A stretch of 64,000 nucleotides of DNA. Source: 20CM-2-55-15 sp963738025 (GTDB taxonomy: Bacteria > Acidobacteriota > Terriglobia > 20CM-2-55-15). The stretch covers positions 69,445-133,444 of the forward strand of contig CAVTWA010000014.1 in NCBI GenBank assembly GCA_963738025.1. The letters are read 5' to 3'. The notes under the pieces were generated by a model. The model saw only the letters and a program-made list of their open reading frames with translations. It did not search any database and was not told the origin of the DNA. A program made the translations under genes and the position numbers. Of the stretch, positions 36,862 to 46,080 are shown in pieces; positions within the stretch are counted from its first letter, which is position 1, and every line of letters starts with the position of its first letter.

Positions 36862-37233
36862 ATGGGACGTGTCACAACTGTGCCGGAGCCGATTCGAATC
36901 GCTCTTGCTGGATTTTTTGGCGATGGAGTCCAGAATGTTCAAGTGGTGGAACATTCCTGGTTCGCGCGCGCTCACTGGAACGCGAGTGCAACCACTCGGC
37001 GCAGACGTATTTACCTGCGGGGAAGCGCAGAGGCCTTCTTTAAAGATCCGGCATTGATGATGCATGAATTCTGCCATGTCATGCATCAATGGGAGCCGGG
37101 CCGCCTGACCCTCCGACGCTACGTCCTTGAATGGCTCCGGCATGGGTATTGGAATAATCGCTTCGAGGTCGAAGCGCGCCAGTTTACCGCCGACCACATT
37201 TACAGGTTCAAAATTAGCCTGCTCGATATGTGA
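36862..37233 (+). CDS. Small HExxH protein (DUF4157-like zincin fold)
   Basis: 123 residues. His68-Glu69-Phe-Cys-His72 gives a zinc-protease-like HExxH in a helix (LMMHEFCHVMHQWEPG). A further Glu/Asn-rich stretch (YWNNRFEVEARQF) resembles the second half of DUF4157-type minimal zincins, where a Glu completes the site. No signal peptide. Too small for a full peptidase, and activity is unproven. The reading frame is complete and ends 3 bases before the convergent transporter stop. Confidence 0.65.
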   Translation: MGRVTTVPEPIRIALAGFFGDGVQNVQVVEHSWFARAHWNASATTRRRRIYLRGSAEAFFKDPALMMHEFCHVMHQWEPGRLTLRRYVLEWLRHGYWNNRFEVEARQFTADHIYRFKISLLDM

Positions 37234-37236
37234 ATC

Positions 37237-38547
37237 TCAGTTCTGAGCGCCCCCTTCAATCTCGTTCAGAACCTGAGCTTCAAGTTGCGGATTCCTCTCG
37301 CCGTCTGCGGTGGCGATCAGTGCTTTCGGAACGGTCAGGATCAACGGAAGGATCGCCGCGTAGACAAGAGTTGTTGCAATTACACAGTAGAGGAATCCAT
37401 TCGTCGGGCTGCTGTTGTAGATTTTTGAACCCAGAAGGTCTCCGCCACGTCCCGAGAGAGCGAAAACCCCGTCCACCATCATCATCAAAGTCCCCTGCAG
37501 GCCGGGCGGACAGGATCTCATCGCGAGATCGTAATACGCCGCCGTTGCTATGCCACCCATGGCGCCTATCGGCACCGCCAATAGCAGCGCAAGATTGGCG
37601 GTATGAATGAACGCCAGCGGAATCAACTGAGGCACGGCAATAATCGTTCCCCACCACAGCAGCTTGCGCAGCGAAACTTTTTTGCAGAGAAACGCATAGA
37701 GCAGGAACGTCGGGATGAATGACGCAACGAAGATGCCGTAGTAGTAAGAGTAAATGGCATCCGACGCATGAAGTTCGTTGGTCAAATAGAACTGCAGGGG
37801 CGTTGCCGCCCCTGGCGCGAAGTTCCACAAAAAGCAGATGAGAACAGCGGGATAGATTGCCCGGTGCTTCACCAGCCTCTTGATATCTCCAACGAAATTC
37901 GTGCCCCTGGCTTGCGGTTTATCATAAGCATGGCTGAACACGGAACGGGGCTTCCAGAGACCGAGGACGCCGATAAATAAAGAGAGACAAGCCACCAGGA
38001 CGAAGGTCTCTTTGGGTGGAAGATGTTCAGAGATGTAACCGGATGCGAAGGCGCCGGCGATGTATGGCACCGAACTGAGAATGTTCCAGAGCACACTCAG
38101 GCGCCCGGACATCAGCCTTTCCTGGCCGATCAGGGCGATCAATCCCTGATAAGCCGCTGCCAGGAACCGCGAAGCCAGCATCGCCAGGAACATGCCGGTG
38201 AGCAGCCCCTGATACGAGACCTTGGACAAGGCCATCGATATGAATGCCGCTGCGGTTACTGGACCAAAGATCAGGAAGAAGCCACGGTCCCGCAATCCGA
38301 ACGGATTCCACAGGTCCCGCGCCAGGCCGAAGATAAAGGCAAAGTAAACCGGAATGGCGGTCAGCAGACGAAATGTTGAAATCTGTGTCGCCGTTGCATG
38401 CAACTGATTCTTCAACATGTACGACGTCTGTATATCGACCAGGTAGCCGGTCGGCGTCGCCAGATAGACGAACAGTGTCAGCCAGCCGAAGTAAAAAAAA
38501 GTCTGGCCCGTCCCGGCAGAAGCTTCGCGCGTGGAAGCATTATCCAT
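37237..38547 (-). CDS. Major facilitator superfamily transporter
   Basis: About 436 residues with twelve predicted membrane helices. The conserved loop between helices 2 and 3 reads GLARDLWNPFGLRDRGFF, the pattern of folate/biopterin-transporter (FBT)-like and related MFS proteins. The centre of the protein has a long cytoplasmic loop (residues ~205-230). Start chosen at the ATG at 38547; a GTG 9 bases upstream is also possible. Substrate unknown. Its neighbours do not form a pathway. Confidence 0.82.
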   Translation of the reverse strand: MDNASTREASAGTGQTFFYFGWLTLFVYLATPTGYLVDIQTSYMLKNQLHATATQISTFRLLTAIPVYFAFIFGLARDLWNPFGLRDRGFFLIFGPVTAAAFISMALSKVSYQGLLTGMFLAMLASRFLAAAYQGLIALIGQERLMSGRLSVLWNILSSVPYIAGAFASGYISEHLPPKETFVLVACLSLFIGVLGLWKPRSVFSHAYDKPQARGTNFVGDIKRLVKHRAIYPAVLICFLWNFAPGAATPLQFYLTNELHASDAIYSYYYGIFVASFIPTFLLYAFLCKKVSLRKLLWWGTIIAVPQLIPLAFIHTANLALLLAVPIGAMGGIATAAYYDLAMRSCPPGLQGTLMMMVDGVFALSGRGGDLLGSKIYNSSPTNGFLYCVIATTLVYAAILPLILTVPKALIATADGERNPQLEAQVLNEIEGGAQN

Positions 38548-38656
38548 CTTACACACTTTAACTTAACGGCTTAAATTCGCTTAATAAACCCGGGTGCCTC
38601 TTTGCGTGTTACTGCGCACTTTTTACGTCTTCTTCTATAGGGGGAGACCTGCTGCT

Positions 38657-38857
38657 ATGCCAACACCGGAACCGCGTTTCAAAATTGGCGACGTCGTGCG
38701 CGAAAGATTCCCTGTCACGAGCGCTGATGGCGAGACAGGTACCGTGATCGAATGTTATGAGTCGGGTGGAAAGTATCGTTGTGTCGTCAAGTGCAACAGT
38801 GGGCGAGAGGCGGTATTCTTCGAAAACGAACTTCTTCTTGATGAGAGGCGTTCCTGA
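38657..38857 (+). CDS. Small conserved-looking protein (66 residues), unknown
   Basis: From MPTPEPRFKIGDVVRERF, an SH3-like or KOW-like small beta protein: KIGDVV followed by GTVIECYESGGKYRCVV, an alternating hydrophobic pattern. A GGGGGAG Shine-Dalgarno sequence lies upstream. Likely a binding domain with unknown partner. Confidence 0.6.
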   Translation: MPTPEPRFKIGDVVRERFPVTSADGETGTVIECYESGGKYRCVVKCNSGREAVFFENELLLDERRS

Positions 38858-39015
38858 CCCGCTTCTTCGCGACGATGAGTTTGACGCAAATAATCATCCC
38901 CTGGTCTTTTAGCCGCAGAACGGCGTCAGCGCATAGCCACGGCCGATTCCACGCCTAACCTCCCGCACAGAAACAATGCGATCATAGAATTCAACGAGAA
39001 ATTAAGGAGTTAGCT

Positions 39016-39735
39016 ATGACACGCGTCGATGAAATCGCTGCAGATATATTTAGAATCAGTACGTACATCGCCGACTTTAATCTGCAATTCAATCAGTTCC
39101 TCATCCGGGATGATGAACCGTTGCTGTTTGAGACGGGTATGAAGCAGATCTTTCCCGATGTCCGTGAGGCTGTTTCCCGGGTCATCGATCCTGCATCGTT
39201 GCGCTACCTGAGTTTCAGCCATTATGAGCCGGACGAGTGTGGGTCCCTCAACGAGTGGTTGGACCTCGCGCCGCGCGCCGAAGCGCTCTGCAGCGTCGTG
39301 GGTGCCATGGTTTTCGTCAATGATGCTGCCGTGCGTCCCGCACGTGGGCTGGCCAACGACGAAACGGTGCGTACGGGAAAATATACATTCAGGTTCAAGT
39401 CAACGCCGCACCTGCCGCACGGCTGGGATGCCGGTGTGCTTTTTGAGGAGACGACCGGGACGTTATTGTGTTCGGACCTGTTGGGACACGCTGGCGACAT
39501 GCCGGCCGTTACGGAGTCGGACGTGGTCGGTGCTTTTCGCGAAACAACACGACAAATGCAATCCGGGCCGCTGGCGCATTACATGCCTTACACGTCGCGC
39601 ACGGAAGCTCAACTGAAGGAACTCGCGTCGCTGAAACCTCGTACGTGCGCCACCATGCACGGTGCGACTTTTATTGGCAACGGCGAAAGAGCCCTCATGG
39701 ATATGGCAGCCGTAATGAAGGAGTTCCTCGGTTGA
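39016..39735 (+). CDS. Metallo-beta-lactamase-fold protein of the flavodiiron/ODP type
   Basis: 239 residues with a clear AAGGAG Shine-Dalgarno sequence. The fold motif is SHYEPDECGSLNEW (HxExD rather than HxHxDH), as in the oxygen-binding di-iron domain of flavodiiron proteins. HLPHGWDAGVLFEE, CSDLLGH and ATMHGATF supply the remaining ligands. No flavodoxin domain is attached, so it is a stand-alone di-iron domain like the bacterial chemotaxis oxygen sensor ODP. It might bind or reduce O2 or NO. The physiological role is not known. Confidence 0.82.
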   Translation: MTRVDEIAADIFRISTYIADFNLQFNQFLIRDDEPLLFETGMKQIFPDVREAVSRVIDPASLRYLSFSHYEPDECGSLNEWLDLAPRAEALCSVVGAMVFVNDAAVRPARGLANDETVRTGKYTFRFKSTPHLPHGWDAGVLFEETTGTLLCSDLLGHAGDMPAVTESDVVGAFRETTRQMQSGPLAHYMPYTSRTEAQLKELASLKPRTCATMHGATFIGNGERALMDMAAVMKEFLG

Positions 39736-39762
39736 AACCGCAAGATCGATCCGATACGTCGT

Positions 39763-40407
39763 TCAGCGAAAGAGCCGAAGCATTTTCTGGAGCGGTGCGT
39801 TTGTCGCCCTGGGCTGTTGGCTGCTCAGGAACTCTCCTAATTCTGCTGGAATCTTCCGGGCCGCGAGTTGAGGATAGGCCGACTGGTAGGGATACCACCA
39901 TTTGGTGAAACGGCGGGCGAGGAGTGTTTCGCTGGTGTGTGAATTTTTGATTCTCAATGCGTAGATCTTAAAGTAATTTTCAGCGACATCCCGCACGTCG
40001 TGCTCGAAGGTTCCCCGGAGTCCTTCCGGGAACCGAACATCCATGTGGACTCCAGCGATCTCAGGCCCATAGCACACGATGTGGAACGAGTAGTGATTTG
40101 AGCCGCTCTTACCTCTATAGCTGCACGTCGAGCCGGCATGGGCTCTGTGAAAGTTATAGGTGTCTGGAAGAAAGTCTGGCCGCTTTTTCAAAAACTCTTC
40201 CAGGTTGCCGGTTACGGATCCGCAGACTTCCTGCCCGCTTTGACAGACGTAGCTCGGCTGGATTTCGCTGTCTAAGCTCATCGCTTGTACAAAAGCCTTC
40301 ATCGTTTTGATGAATGCCGCCTCTTGCTTTTGTCTTTTTTCATTGCCGGTTGTTTTCTCCCCGGCAAAAAGCGGGGATACGAGCGCCACCACGATGCAAC
40401 TGATCAT
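39763..40407 (-). CDS. Secreted protein of unknown function
   Basis: About 214 residues from MISCIVVALVSPLFAGEK (signal peptide). It has a charged helical start, four or more cysteines (YVCQSGQEVCGS, STCSYRG, IVCYG) likely to form disulfides outside the cytoplasm, and a TFEHDVRDVAENYF helix. I do not recognise the family. The longer frame to 40578 lacks a good start. Ends 28 bases from the convergent di-iron protein gene. Confidence 0.6.
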   Translation of the reverse strand: MISCIVVALVSPLFAGEKTTGNEKRQKQEAAFIKTMKAFVQAMSLDSEIQPSYVCQSGQEVCGSVTGNLEEFLKKRPDFLPDTYNFHRAHAGSTCSYRGKSGSNHYSFHIVCYGPEIAGVHMDVRFPEGLRGTFEHDVRDVAENYFKIYALRIKNSHTSETLLARRFTKWWYPYQSAYPQLAARKIPAELGEFLSSQQPRATNAPLQKMLRLFR

Positions 40408-40669
40408 CAAGCCATGCCTGATCCAGGGAAAACTTCTGAAAATAATATTTCGAGGCAGCGACGTTTCGGTTTGCGAGGACGCAGAAAGGGACGACAGATT
40501 CTTCACGATTAGTGTGTCACCATAAATGCCTTGGTAAAAAGATATACCAGCTTCTGTCAGACGAGGGCGGCTTTGCACAAAAAAGGCGCCCTCCTTTACA
40601 AGCCTTTACAAGCGGGGGCAGTTAATTGTTGGCGTACGAATCTGTTTTCGGAAGGTCCTGACGCCTGTC

Positions 40670-41767
40670 TCAATGGCCAGTGCTTGCATACTTCGTTCTG
40701 GCATCAAGAGGCACGTAGGCGTGAACTGTGGTTCCGCATTCCGGCTGCGAGTTGATGGAAAGGTCTCCATTCACCAGCTTGAGGCGCTCCTTCATACTCG
40801 CTAAGCCAATCCCGTTTCCGCTCATTGCCCGCTCGGGATCAAAGCCGATTCCCCAATCGCGTACAGTCAGATGGATTGCATTCTGCACATGGGTGAGTGA
40901 CACATGGATGTGAAGCGAACCGCTATGTTTGATCGCGTTCCGCAGGGCTTCCTGCAAAACGCGAAACAGGCAAAGAGATACTTCCTCCGGCAGGTTTTGC
41001 GGAATGTCTTCAGCGGAGAAGTCGATTCTCACCTTACTGCGTTCCGAAAGCTCCGTGCACAAGTTCGTCGCCGCTGCAGCAAGGCCTAGATATTCCAACT
41101 TTGCAGAATGCAGACTGTGTGACAGTGATTGCAGATCGTCACCAAGGTCTTCGATCTGTTTCCGTGCTTCCGAAATGTCTTGCTTGATTTGTGCTGGCGA
41201 CATCTGCGGGTCGTCTTCCAGTTGATTCAGCTTCATTCCCAGCAAGGCGAGGCGCTGATTAATGTCGTCATGGAGCTCACGCGCGATGCGGGCGCGCTCT
41301 TCCTCCTGCGCGCGCATGAGCTGGCCTGCCAGTTTTTGAAGGATCTGCTGGGATTGCAGTACTTCCTCTTGTGCGGCCCTCTTTTCAGTAATGTCCTCGA
41401 TCATCGCGACTACGAGTCGTCGCGATGTGTTGTGATTGAACAGCGAAATACTCAAACGTCCCCAGATCAGCGAACCGTCTCGCCGGAAGTAGCGTTTCTC
41501 CAATTGATAGTGATCGATCAAACCTGACTGTAACTGCTGAAAAAGGTTCCAATCCTTCTCCGCATCTTCGGTAGGAGAAAAGTCCACGCAGTGCTTCTGC
41601 CGCAATTCTTCTTCGCTGAATCCAAGCATTGCGCAAAAGGCTGGGTTCACGAACAAAGGCTGTCCTGTCAGATCCTCAAGCACAATTCCGATAGGACTTG
41701 CCTTGAACGCATCATAGAACAGCTGACCCTCCGGGCTGGTTGCCCGCCGTTCTGTTCCATCTGTCAT
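40670..41767 (-). CDS. PAS-domain sensor histidine kinase (NarX/DesK type)
   Basis: 365 residues, soluble (no membrane helices). PAS domain at residues ~15-130 (GIVLEDLTGQPLFVNPAF), coiled linker, HisKA_3 dimerisation helix with phosphorylation site in RIARELHDDINQRLAL, and an HATPase with N-box NAIKHS, G1 DWGIGFD and G2 GNGIGLASMKERL. It would phosphorylate a NarL-type response regulator that is not adjacent in this window. The PAS domain suggests redox or small-molecule sensing in the cytoplasm. Confidence 0.92.
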   Translation of the reverse strand: MTDGTERRATSPEGQLFYDAFKASPIGIVLEDLTGQPLFVNPAFCAMLGFSEEELRQKHCVDFSPTEDAEKDWNLFQQLQSGLIDHYQLEKRYFRRDGSLIWGRLSISLFNHNTSRRLVVAMIEDITEKRAAQEEVLQSQQILQKLAGQLMRAQEEERARIARELHDDINQRLALLGMKLNQLEDDPQMSPAQIKQDISEARKQIEDLGDDLQSLSHSLHSAKLEYLGLAAAATNLCTELSERSKVRIDFSAEDIPQNLPEEVSLCLFRVLQEALRNAIKHSGSLHIHVSLTHVQNAIHLTVRDWGIGFDPERAMSGNGIGLASMKERLKLVNGDLSINSQPECGTTVHAYVPLDARTKYASTGH

Positions 41768-41941
41768 AATTATGACAATGTTACCATTTTGACTTTGACA
41801 ATCGAGTTAAACTATTCCCTTAATTGATCCTAGAAGCCATCACGCAGCGCATCTGCGCCAAATGCATCCTACCTGAGTTCCAACAGAGAGGGGACTCGTA
41901 AAATTACGGATGTATGCATCCGTAATTCCCGGCGGTTCTCT

Positions 41942-42142
41942 TTACGGCCCATTGCTGCCGTAAACGCTGAGCCTGTCGTTGACTTGTTGGGACGAATCTG
42001 ATGCTCGACATATCCACAAGATACCCATGCAGGTCTCGCAAAATAGCAAGTGCTGGATGTGGACAGCTTCAAGCGCCCTGGGATCTCGCGAAAACTCCCA
42101 GAGTTCCGATATCGGGACGTGTCGTGCATCCTGCTCCGGCAT
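41942..42142 (-). CDS. Small protein with HxxxxCxxC zinc-finger-like motif
   Basis: 66 residues, MPEQDARHVPISELWEF. HIQHLLFCETCMGILWIC resembles the zinc-finger-like segment of short anti-sigma-type (zf-HC2) proteins. It lacks a membrane anchor and there is no sigma factor gene beside it. Overlapping longer frames on both strands look non-coding by composition. Confidence 0.45.
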   Translation of the reverse strand: MPEQDARHVPISELWEFSRDPRALEAVHIQHLLFCETCMGILWICRASDSSQQVNDRLSVYGSNGP

Positions 42143-42304
42143 GGATGAAATCCTGTGGGAAAAATTGTGGCGGAGGGTCGAGAGCAGTCATAAGGCAAGG
42201 TCCGCCACGCAAAATCCAGGTTCAATCGAATTGTGCGCCCAAACGCAGCAGGAAGGCACTCAGGGTAAACCTGAGATCGACCACAAAAATACCTGAGAAT
42301 CTGT

Positions 42305-42883
42305 CTATAAAACTAAGCCGATGCCGGTAAGCGCCAGTCCGGCCAGAAGTAACCAGAGCGCTGCCGAGCCCGTCTTCCTGTCCAACGGCGATGAATCATC
42401 GATGGAAGGGGCAGGCATTTTGGAATAGGCCGAGAAGGCGGAGCCCATGGCCGCAAGGAGCAACAACCAACCGGCGCCTTGCGCCCATCGGGAAGCGGCT
42501 CCAAGATGATCGATGCGCGCCGCAAACATCACCACGGACACGACCCAGCCAATTAACGAAGTGGCCGCGAGTAGTTTAAGCCGGCCGGCCTCCCGTTCAG
42601 CCGCCTGGCGTCGCATTTCCATGCGCATGGCAGCTTCGGCGCGTAGCCTCTGCTCTTCGAGGTGTGCACGTTCCATTTCGAGACGTGCATGATCCCGGTC
42701 AAACGCTTCCTTCAGCGCGGCGAGCACCACATTCGTCAATCCAGCCTCTAGCTGGCCGGCGAGCCCTCCGCGGGGCGCTTCCGTCAATTCCCCTTCGCGA
42801 CTGCGTTCTTCCTTCGGCCCTTTTACGGAATCGACCAAAGTGAGAATGCCGTCGAATGCGTTCAACAATTTGCCGAAATCCAC
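42305..42883 (-). CDS. Coiled-coil membrane protein of unknown function
   Basis: About 193 residues from a GTG at 42883 (VDFGKLLNAFDGILTL), with AGGA upstream. A long charged helix (ARLEMERAHLEEQRLRAEAAM) leads to two hydrophobic regions (LLAATSLIGWVVSVVMFA and WAQGAGWLLLLAAMGSAF) and a final helix (AALWLLLAGLALTGIGLVL). It probably sits in the inner membrane with the coiled coil in the cytoplasm. The upstream ATG at 43063 gives an unlikely basic leader. Confidence 0.55.
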   Translation of the reverse strand: MDFGKLLNAFDGILTLVDSVKGPKEERSREGELTEAPRGGLAGQLEAGLTNVVLAALKEAFDRDHARLEMERAHLEEQRLRAEAAMRMEMRRQAAEREAGRLKLLAATSLIGWVVSVVMFAARIDHLGAASRWAQGAGWLLLLAAMGSAFSAYSKMPAPSIDDSSPLDRKTGSAALWLLLAGLALTGIGLVL

Positions 42884-43196
42884 CCTGTGTTCCTGCCTGT
42901 CTATATATGCTGGTGCACGTCGCCCGCCATACCTTCGAACTTTCCACAGCAGGTGCTCTCGTCCTCGTGATGTCGGCGATTTGACTAGCCGGTCTTCATG
43001 CGTAAAACAGATAGCGAAGGACTGCAATAACTCGCATTCCACGATTTGACTATGCCCCGGCATCCACCTGCAACATTTCCGCGGTTCTTACAAAAGCCAA
43101 CCCACATTGCAGAAGCGTGTTTGGCTATATCTACCTCATGGCTGGTCGGATAACGGGACCGGCACGGGGTTTGCGGTGTGTGCATTTGTGTGTGCA

Positions 43197-43892
43197 ATGG
43201 GATTTTCGCCATTCGGAAATAGACTCCTGGATTCACTTCCTGCAGGGGAGATCGAATTACTGCGTCCACATTTAAGAAGAGCGATATTGGAAAAGGACTC
43301 GTTTTTAAACGAGCTGGCCGCCGACGCAGGGCGGTTGTACTTTCCGGTGAACGGCCTGGTTTCGTGCATGGTGTCGATGGCAGCGGGAGAGCAAATGGAG
43401 GTGTACGCTGCCGGATCCCACGACGTCGTGGGATTGATGGATTACAAAGAATTGTGGCGCGCAAAAGTGCAGATTCAAGGCGCCGCAGTAACCCTGACGA
43501 GCCAAGAGTTATTCAGCCTGCTGCCCCGGATGGAGAAATTTCGCGACGTTCTATTAAAGTACCTGGCCCGGCTAACGGCGTGCATCGGACAACGCATGTG
43601 TTGCGCACATTTCCACAGGACAGCCGGACGCGTTTGCCTCTGGCTCTCGTTAGCTTCGGCGATTACGAACAGGTCCGACCTGGAGTGCACACAACAATCG
43701 ATTGCCGACGCCATCGGCGTGCGTCGAGCAACGGTCACCGTCGTCTTAGGAAAGTTACAACGTCAGGGCATTGTGAGCTGTCACCGCGGGCACATCTCTA
43801 TTACCGATGGGACGCGGCTTCATGCTCAGACCTGCGATTGCCTTCCAATGATGCGTGGCGAACAACTGCAGCTCAGCGCTGCCTTGCCCTGA
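43197..43892 (+). CDS. Crp/Fnr-family transcriptional regulator
   Basis: About 231 residues from MGFSPFGNRLLDSLPAGEIELL. The N-terminal cNMP-binding-like beta roll is followed by a winged helix with TQQSIADAIGVRRATVTVVL and LQRQGIVSCHRGHISITD, as in Crp. No Fnr cysteine cluster is visible at the N-terminus, so it is not an oxygen sensor of the classic kind. It may bind a nucleotide or other ligand. Target genes are unknown. Upstream in-frame ATG at 43107 is less likely. Confidence 0.85.
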   Translation: MGFSPFGNRLLDSLPAGEIELLRPHLRRAILEKDSFLNELAADAGRLYFPVNGLVSCMVSMAAGEQMEVYAAGSHDVVGLMDYKELWRAKVQIQGAAVTLTSQELFSLLPRMEKFRDVLLKYLARLTACIGQRMCCAHFHRTAGRVCLWLSLASAITNRSDLECTQQSIADAIGVRRATVTVVLGKLQRQGIVSCHRGHISITDGTRLHAQTCDCLPMMRGEQLQLSAALP

Positions 43893-43950
43893 GTTGCAGT
43901 GCATGGAATCGCGCCATTTTGGTCTTCGTACGGTTCCGTCTTTTGAAGGA

Positions 43951-44328
43951 CTATTTGCTTACACTGCGTTTGCGGGGCGCCGTTGCCAGATGGTAGCTGC
44001 CGCGCAGCAATTCCCGCACTTCCCGCCAGTCGATCGCGCCTTCATGTACGCGAAGCGTCACCCAACCGTGTTTGGCAGCATACGGAGTTGGAAAAAAGCG
44101 GCTGTCTTTGAGGAACACGGACTGCAGTTCCCGTTCGACTTTGATTGCCAGCCCCAGTTCACCTTTGTGAACCTCGAGGGCGGCAAAGGTTTTGCCTGCC
44201 ACCTGGAATGTGGGATGCCCAAAGGTGATGATTTCATCCGACGCGGGGAACCCGGCGCAAATCTTCCGCAGCCGCACCAGCATCGCGGCGACTCGTGGAC
44301 TTGAAAAAATCGCGTCGGCGGTTTTCAT
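43951..44328 (-). CDS. MmcQ/YjbR-family protein
   Basis: 125 residues from MKTADAIFSSPRVAAML (6 extra residues if the ATG at 44346 is used). The family pattern is seen in ICAGFPASDEIITFGHPTF, the GLAIKVE turn and PTPYAAKHGWVTLRV. These are small double-wing DNA-binding-like proteins of unknown role. Convergent with the Crp/Fnr gene. Confidence 0.8.
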   Translation of the reverse strand: MKTADAIFSSPRVAAMLVRLRKICAGFPASDEIITFGHPTFQVAGKTFAALEVHKGELGLAIKVERELQSVFLKDSRFFPTPYAAKHGWVTLRVHEGAIDWREVRELLRGSYHLATAPRKRSVSK

Positions 44329-44574
44329 GAGAAGCGATATTGCCAAATGAATTGGATTGATGCAAACAATCCGAATTATCCTGCTACCTCATCCAAATCG
44401 AATTCCCGAATGACGCCGACCGAACCGGTCCATGCTCTGCTATCAGTGATTCCCTGATTTGTTCAAATTTTCTGCAGTTGCGTCTACGGTCTCCCGTCCT
44501 TGAAGAATCGGATGAGTACTAATGTCTTCATCGTTTTTTGCCGAAAACTAAACGGATTTGCATTGGGGTGAAGC

Positions 44575-45441
44575 ATGAAGAAGGTGATCTGGGTCGTTTT
44601 CGCTTTACTTTTACACTCGGCAGTGGCCGGGGCTCAAGGTCTCTCGCTGGCTGACGAAGCACGGCGTGAGCGAGAGCGCCGGGAGGGTATGGAGACCGAC
44701 AGGCAGCGGCTCCTGAAAGAAGTCCTGAAGCACACAAATGCGGCAGAGGCTCTAGGTCAGTTGTCGAAGGGTTTTTCCGACTCGGCTGACAAGATGTTTG
44801 GCCAATTTCCGCCCGAAGCCAGGGATCCGCTCAAAAAAGCCACGCTCGAGACCCTTTCTTCTTCGCGGCTATTACCCGTTTATGAGCGATCCTTTTCTAC
44901 GGGGATAGATATCATGACGCTGTCTGCTGTATCCGACTGGTCTAAGACGGCACTCGGGGCAAAGATTTTCCGTGTCGAGACCGTCGAAAACGGGCGGCCC
45001 GATGAGAACTTCTTGAAGCGTCCAGTCTCGAGGAACCGTTCCATCCTGATTGAAGAACTGGAGCGGGAGACCAAAGAAACCGAACGCGCCGTGGCCGCGA
45101 TCACGTCACTGAGTCACGCGATGCTCGGTGGAATGCTGGAGAGTTCCTTCATACCCCAACAGACGAAGGACGCTTTATTGTCAGGTTACGAACAGGCTTT
45201 CGCGGCGGCAGCCACACCTCGGATGGCCGCTTCAATCCGCAACTCGAATCTTTTCGTTTATCGAAATCTTTCCGACGAGGAACTGGAAGAGTACATCGCG
45301 TTTATCACAACGCCTGCAGGCCGTAAGTTTAACCGCGTCACCTGGGAGGCCATGCAAGAAGCCATGAAGAAAGGCGGAGCCGACGCCGGAAGAGCATTCG
45401 GCCAGACTTTGAAGCAGATTGCCAATTCCGAGACCCACTGA
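44575..45441 (+). CDS. Secreted protein with DUF2059-like C-terminus
   Basis: 288 residues with a signal peptide (MKKVIWVVFALLLHSAVAGAQ) followed by a strongly charged helix (ADEARRERERREGMETDR). The C-terminal ~60 residues (FVYRNLSDEELEEYIAFITT followed by PAGRKFN) resemble DUF2059, where the pattern is a helix, then F-Y-x-S-P-x-G. Function unknown. Upstream 44347-44574 shows no gene. Confidence 0.6.
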   Translation: MKKVIWVVFALLLHSAVAGAQGLSLADEARRERERREGMETDRQRLLKEVLKHTNAAEALGQLSKGFSDSADKMFGQFPPEARDPLKKATLETLSSSRLLPVYERSFSTGIDIMTLSAVSDWSKTALGAKIFRVETVENGRPDENFLKRPVSRNRSILIEELERETKETERAVAAITSLSHAMLGGMLESSFIPQQTKDALLSGYEQAFAAAATPRMAASIRNSNLFVYRNLSDEELEEYIAFITTPAGRKFNRVTWEAMQEAMKKGGADAGRAFGQTLKQIANSETH

Positions 45442-45828
45442 CCCCGCTGCCTTTGTAGGCGCGGCCTATGACCAACGTGTCCAAGACAGAATGGACGGGA
45501 AGCCGCAGAGTGGCACGTGTAAAGGGTTTGAATGTAGTGGATGCGATGTAAACTTGGTTTTACCTGTAAAACTGGTGGACCAGTTCCCCGCCTAACCTCA
45601 ATTTCTTACGAGTTTATGCCCCGAAGTGGCTTATCCAGCACCTACCTATGTTCATGAGAGATCGGGGCTAAGTTAGGCGCGGACTATGAGACACTTTAGA
45701 GCTGCACGCTAGGTTGTCTTTTGAGCTCGGTCCTCCGGTCGTTTCAATGCCGACTTTGTTCTGAGGGCCGGTTCTGCTAGGTTTAATGTTGGCGCTTCTG
45801 GTGTGAAACTAAGAAAGGGGAAACGAAG
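45442..45828. other. Non-coding region (387 bases) with composite repeat copy B
   Basis: No supported ORF. Positions 45455-45686 are composite repeat copy B, and about 140 bases with no visible feature remain before the 45829 gene, apart from its own Shine-Dalgarno sequence. Confidence 0.6.
45455..45686. repeat. Composite non-coding repeat, copy B
   Basis: REP-like GTAGGCGCGGCCTATGACC (45455-45473), a core matching copy A (GTCCAAGACAG at 45479 to GATGTAAACTTGGTTT), then palindrome arms GTTCCCCGCCTAAC (45583-45596) and GTTAGGCGCGGAC (45672-45684). The two arms are separated by about 75 bases that are absent from copy A. Confidence 0.7.
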
Positions 45829-46080
45829 ATGTCCAGCAATGATCCTGATGATCTTAAAAACGAATTGGAACGACTGCGTGCAGAAAATGACAGGTTGAAG
45901 AAAGGCACATCGAAGGGAATGACTTTAAAAGTCAGCGAAAAGGGCGGCGTCTCTGTTTACGGGCTCGGTCGTTTTCCGGTGACCTTGTACAAGGAACAAT
46001 GGAAGAAACTGCTCGATATGAGCGATGAGATTCGTAACTTCATTGAAGCCAATGACAGCCAGCTGAAAACTAAGGAATGA
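45829..46080 (+). CDS. Small acidobacterial-type protein with N-terminal coiled coil
   Basis: 83 residues with GGGGAAACG upstream. Charged coiled coil (DDLKNELERLRAENDRLKK) then a compact module KGGVSVYGLGRFPVTLY-EQWKKLLD. The YGLGRFPVTLY wording is characteristic of a small family I recognise only as conserved hypothetical. No signal peptide. A dimeric binding protein is plausible. Confidence 0.7.
   Translation: MSSNDPDDLKNELERLRAENDRLKKGTSKGMTLKVSEKGGVSVYGLGRFPVTLYKEQWKKLLDMSDEIRNFIEANDSQLKTKE

Noticed and set aside
42305..43063. 252-residue version of the coiled-coil protein
   Set aside because: The extra N-terminus is basic with no ribosome site; the GTG at 42883 has a better Shine-Dalgarno sequence.
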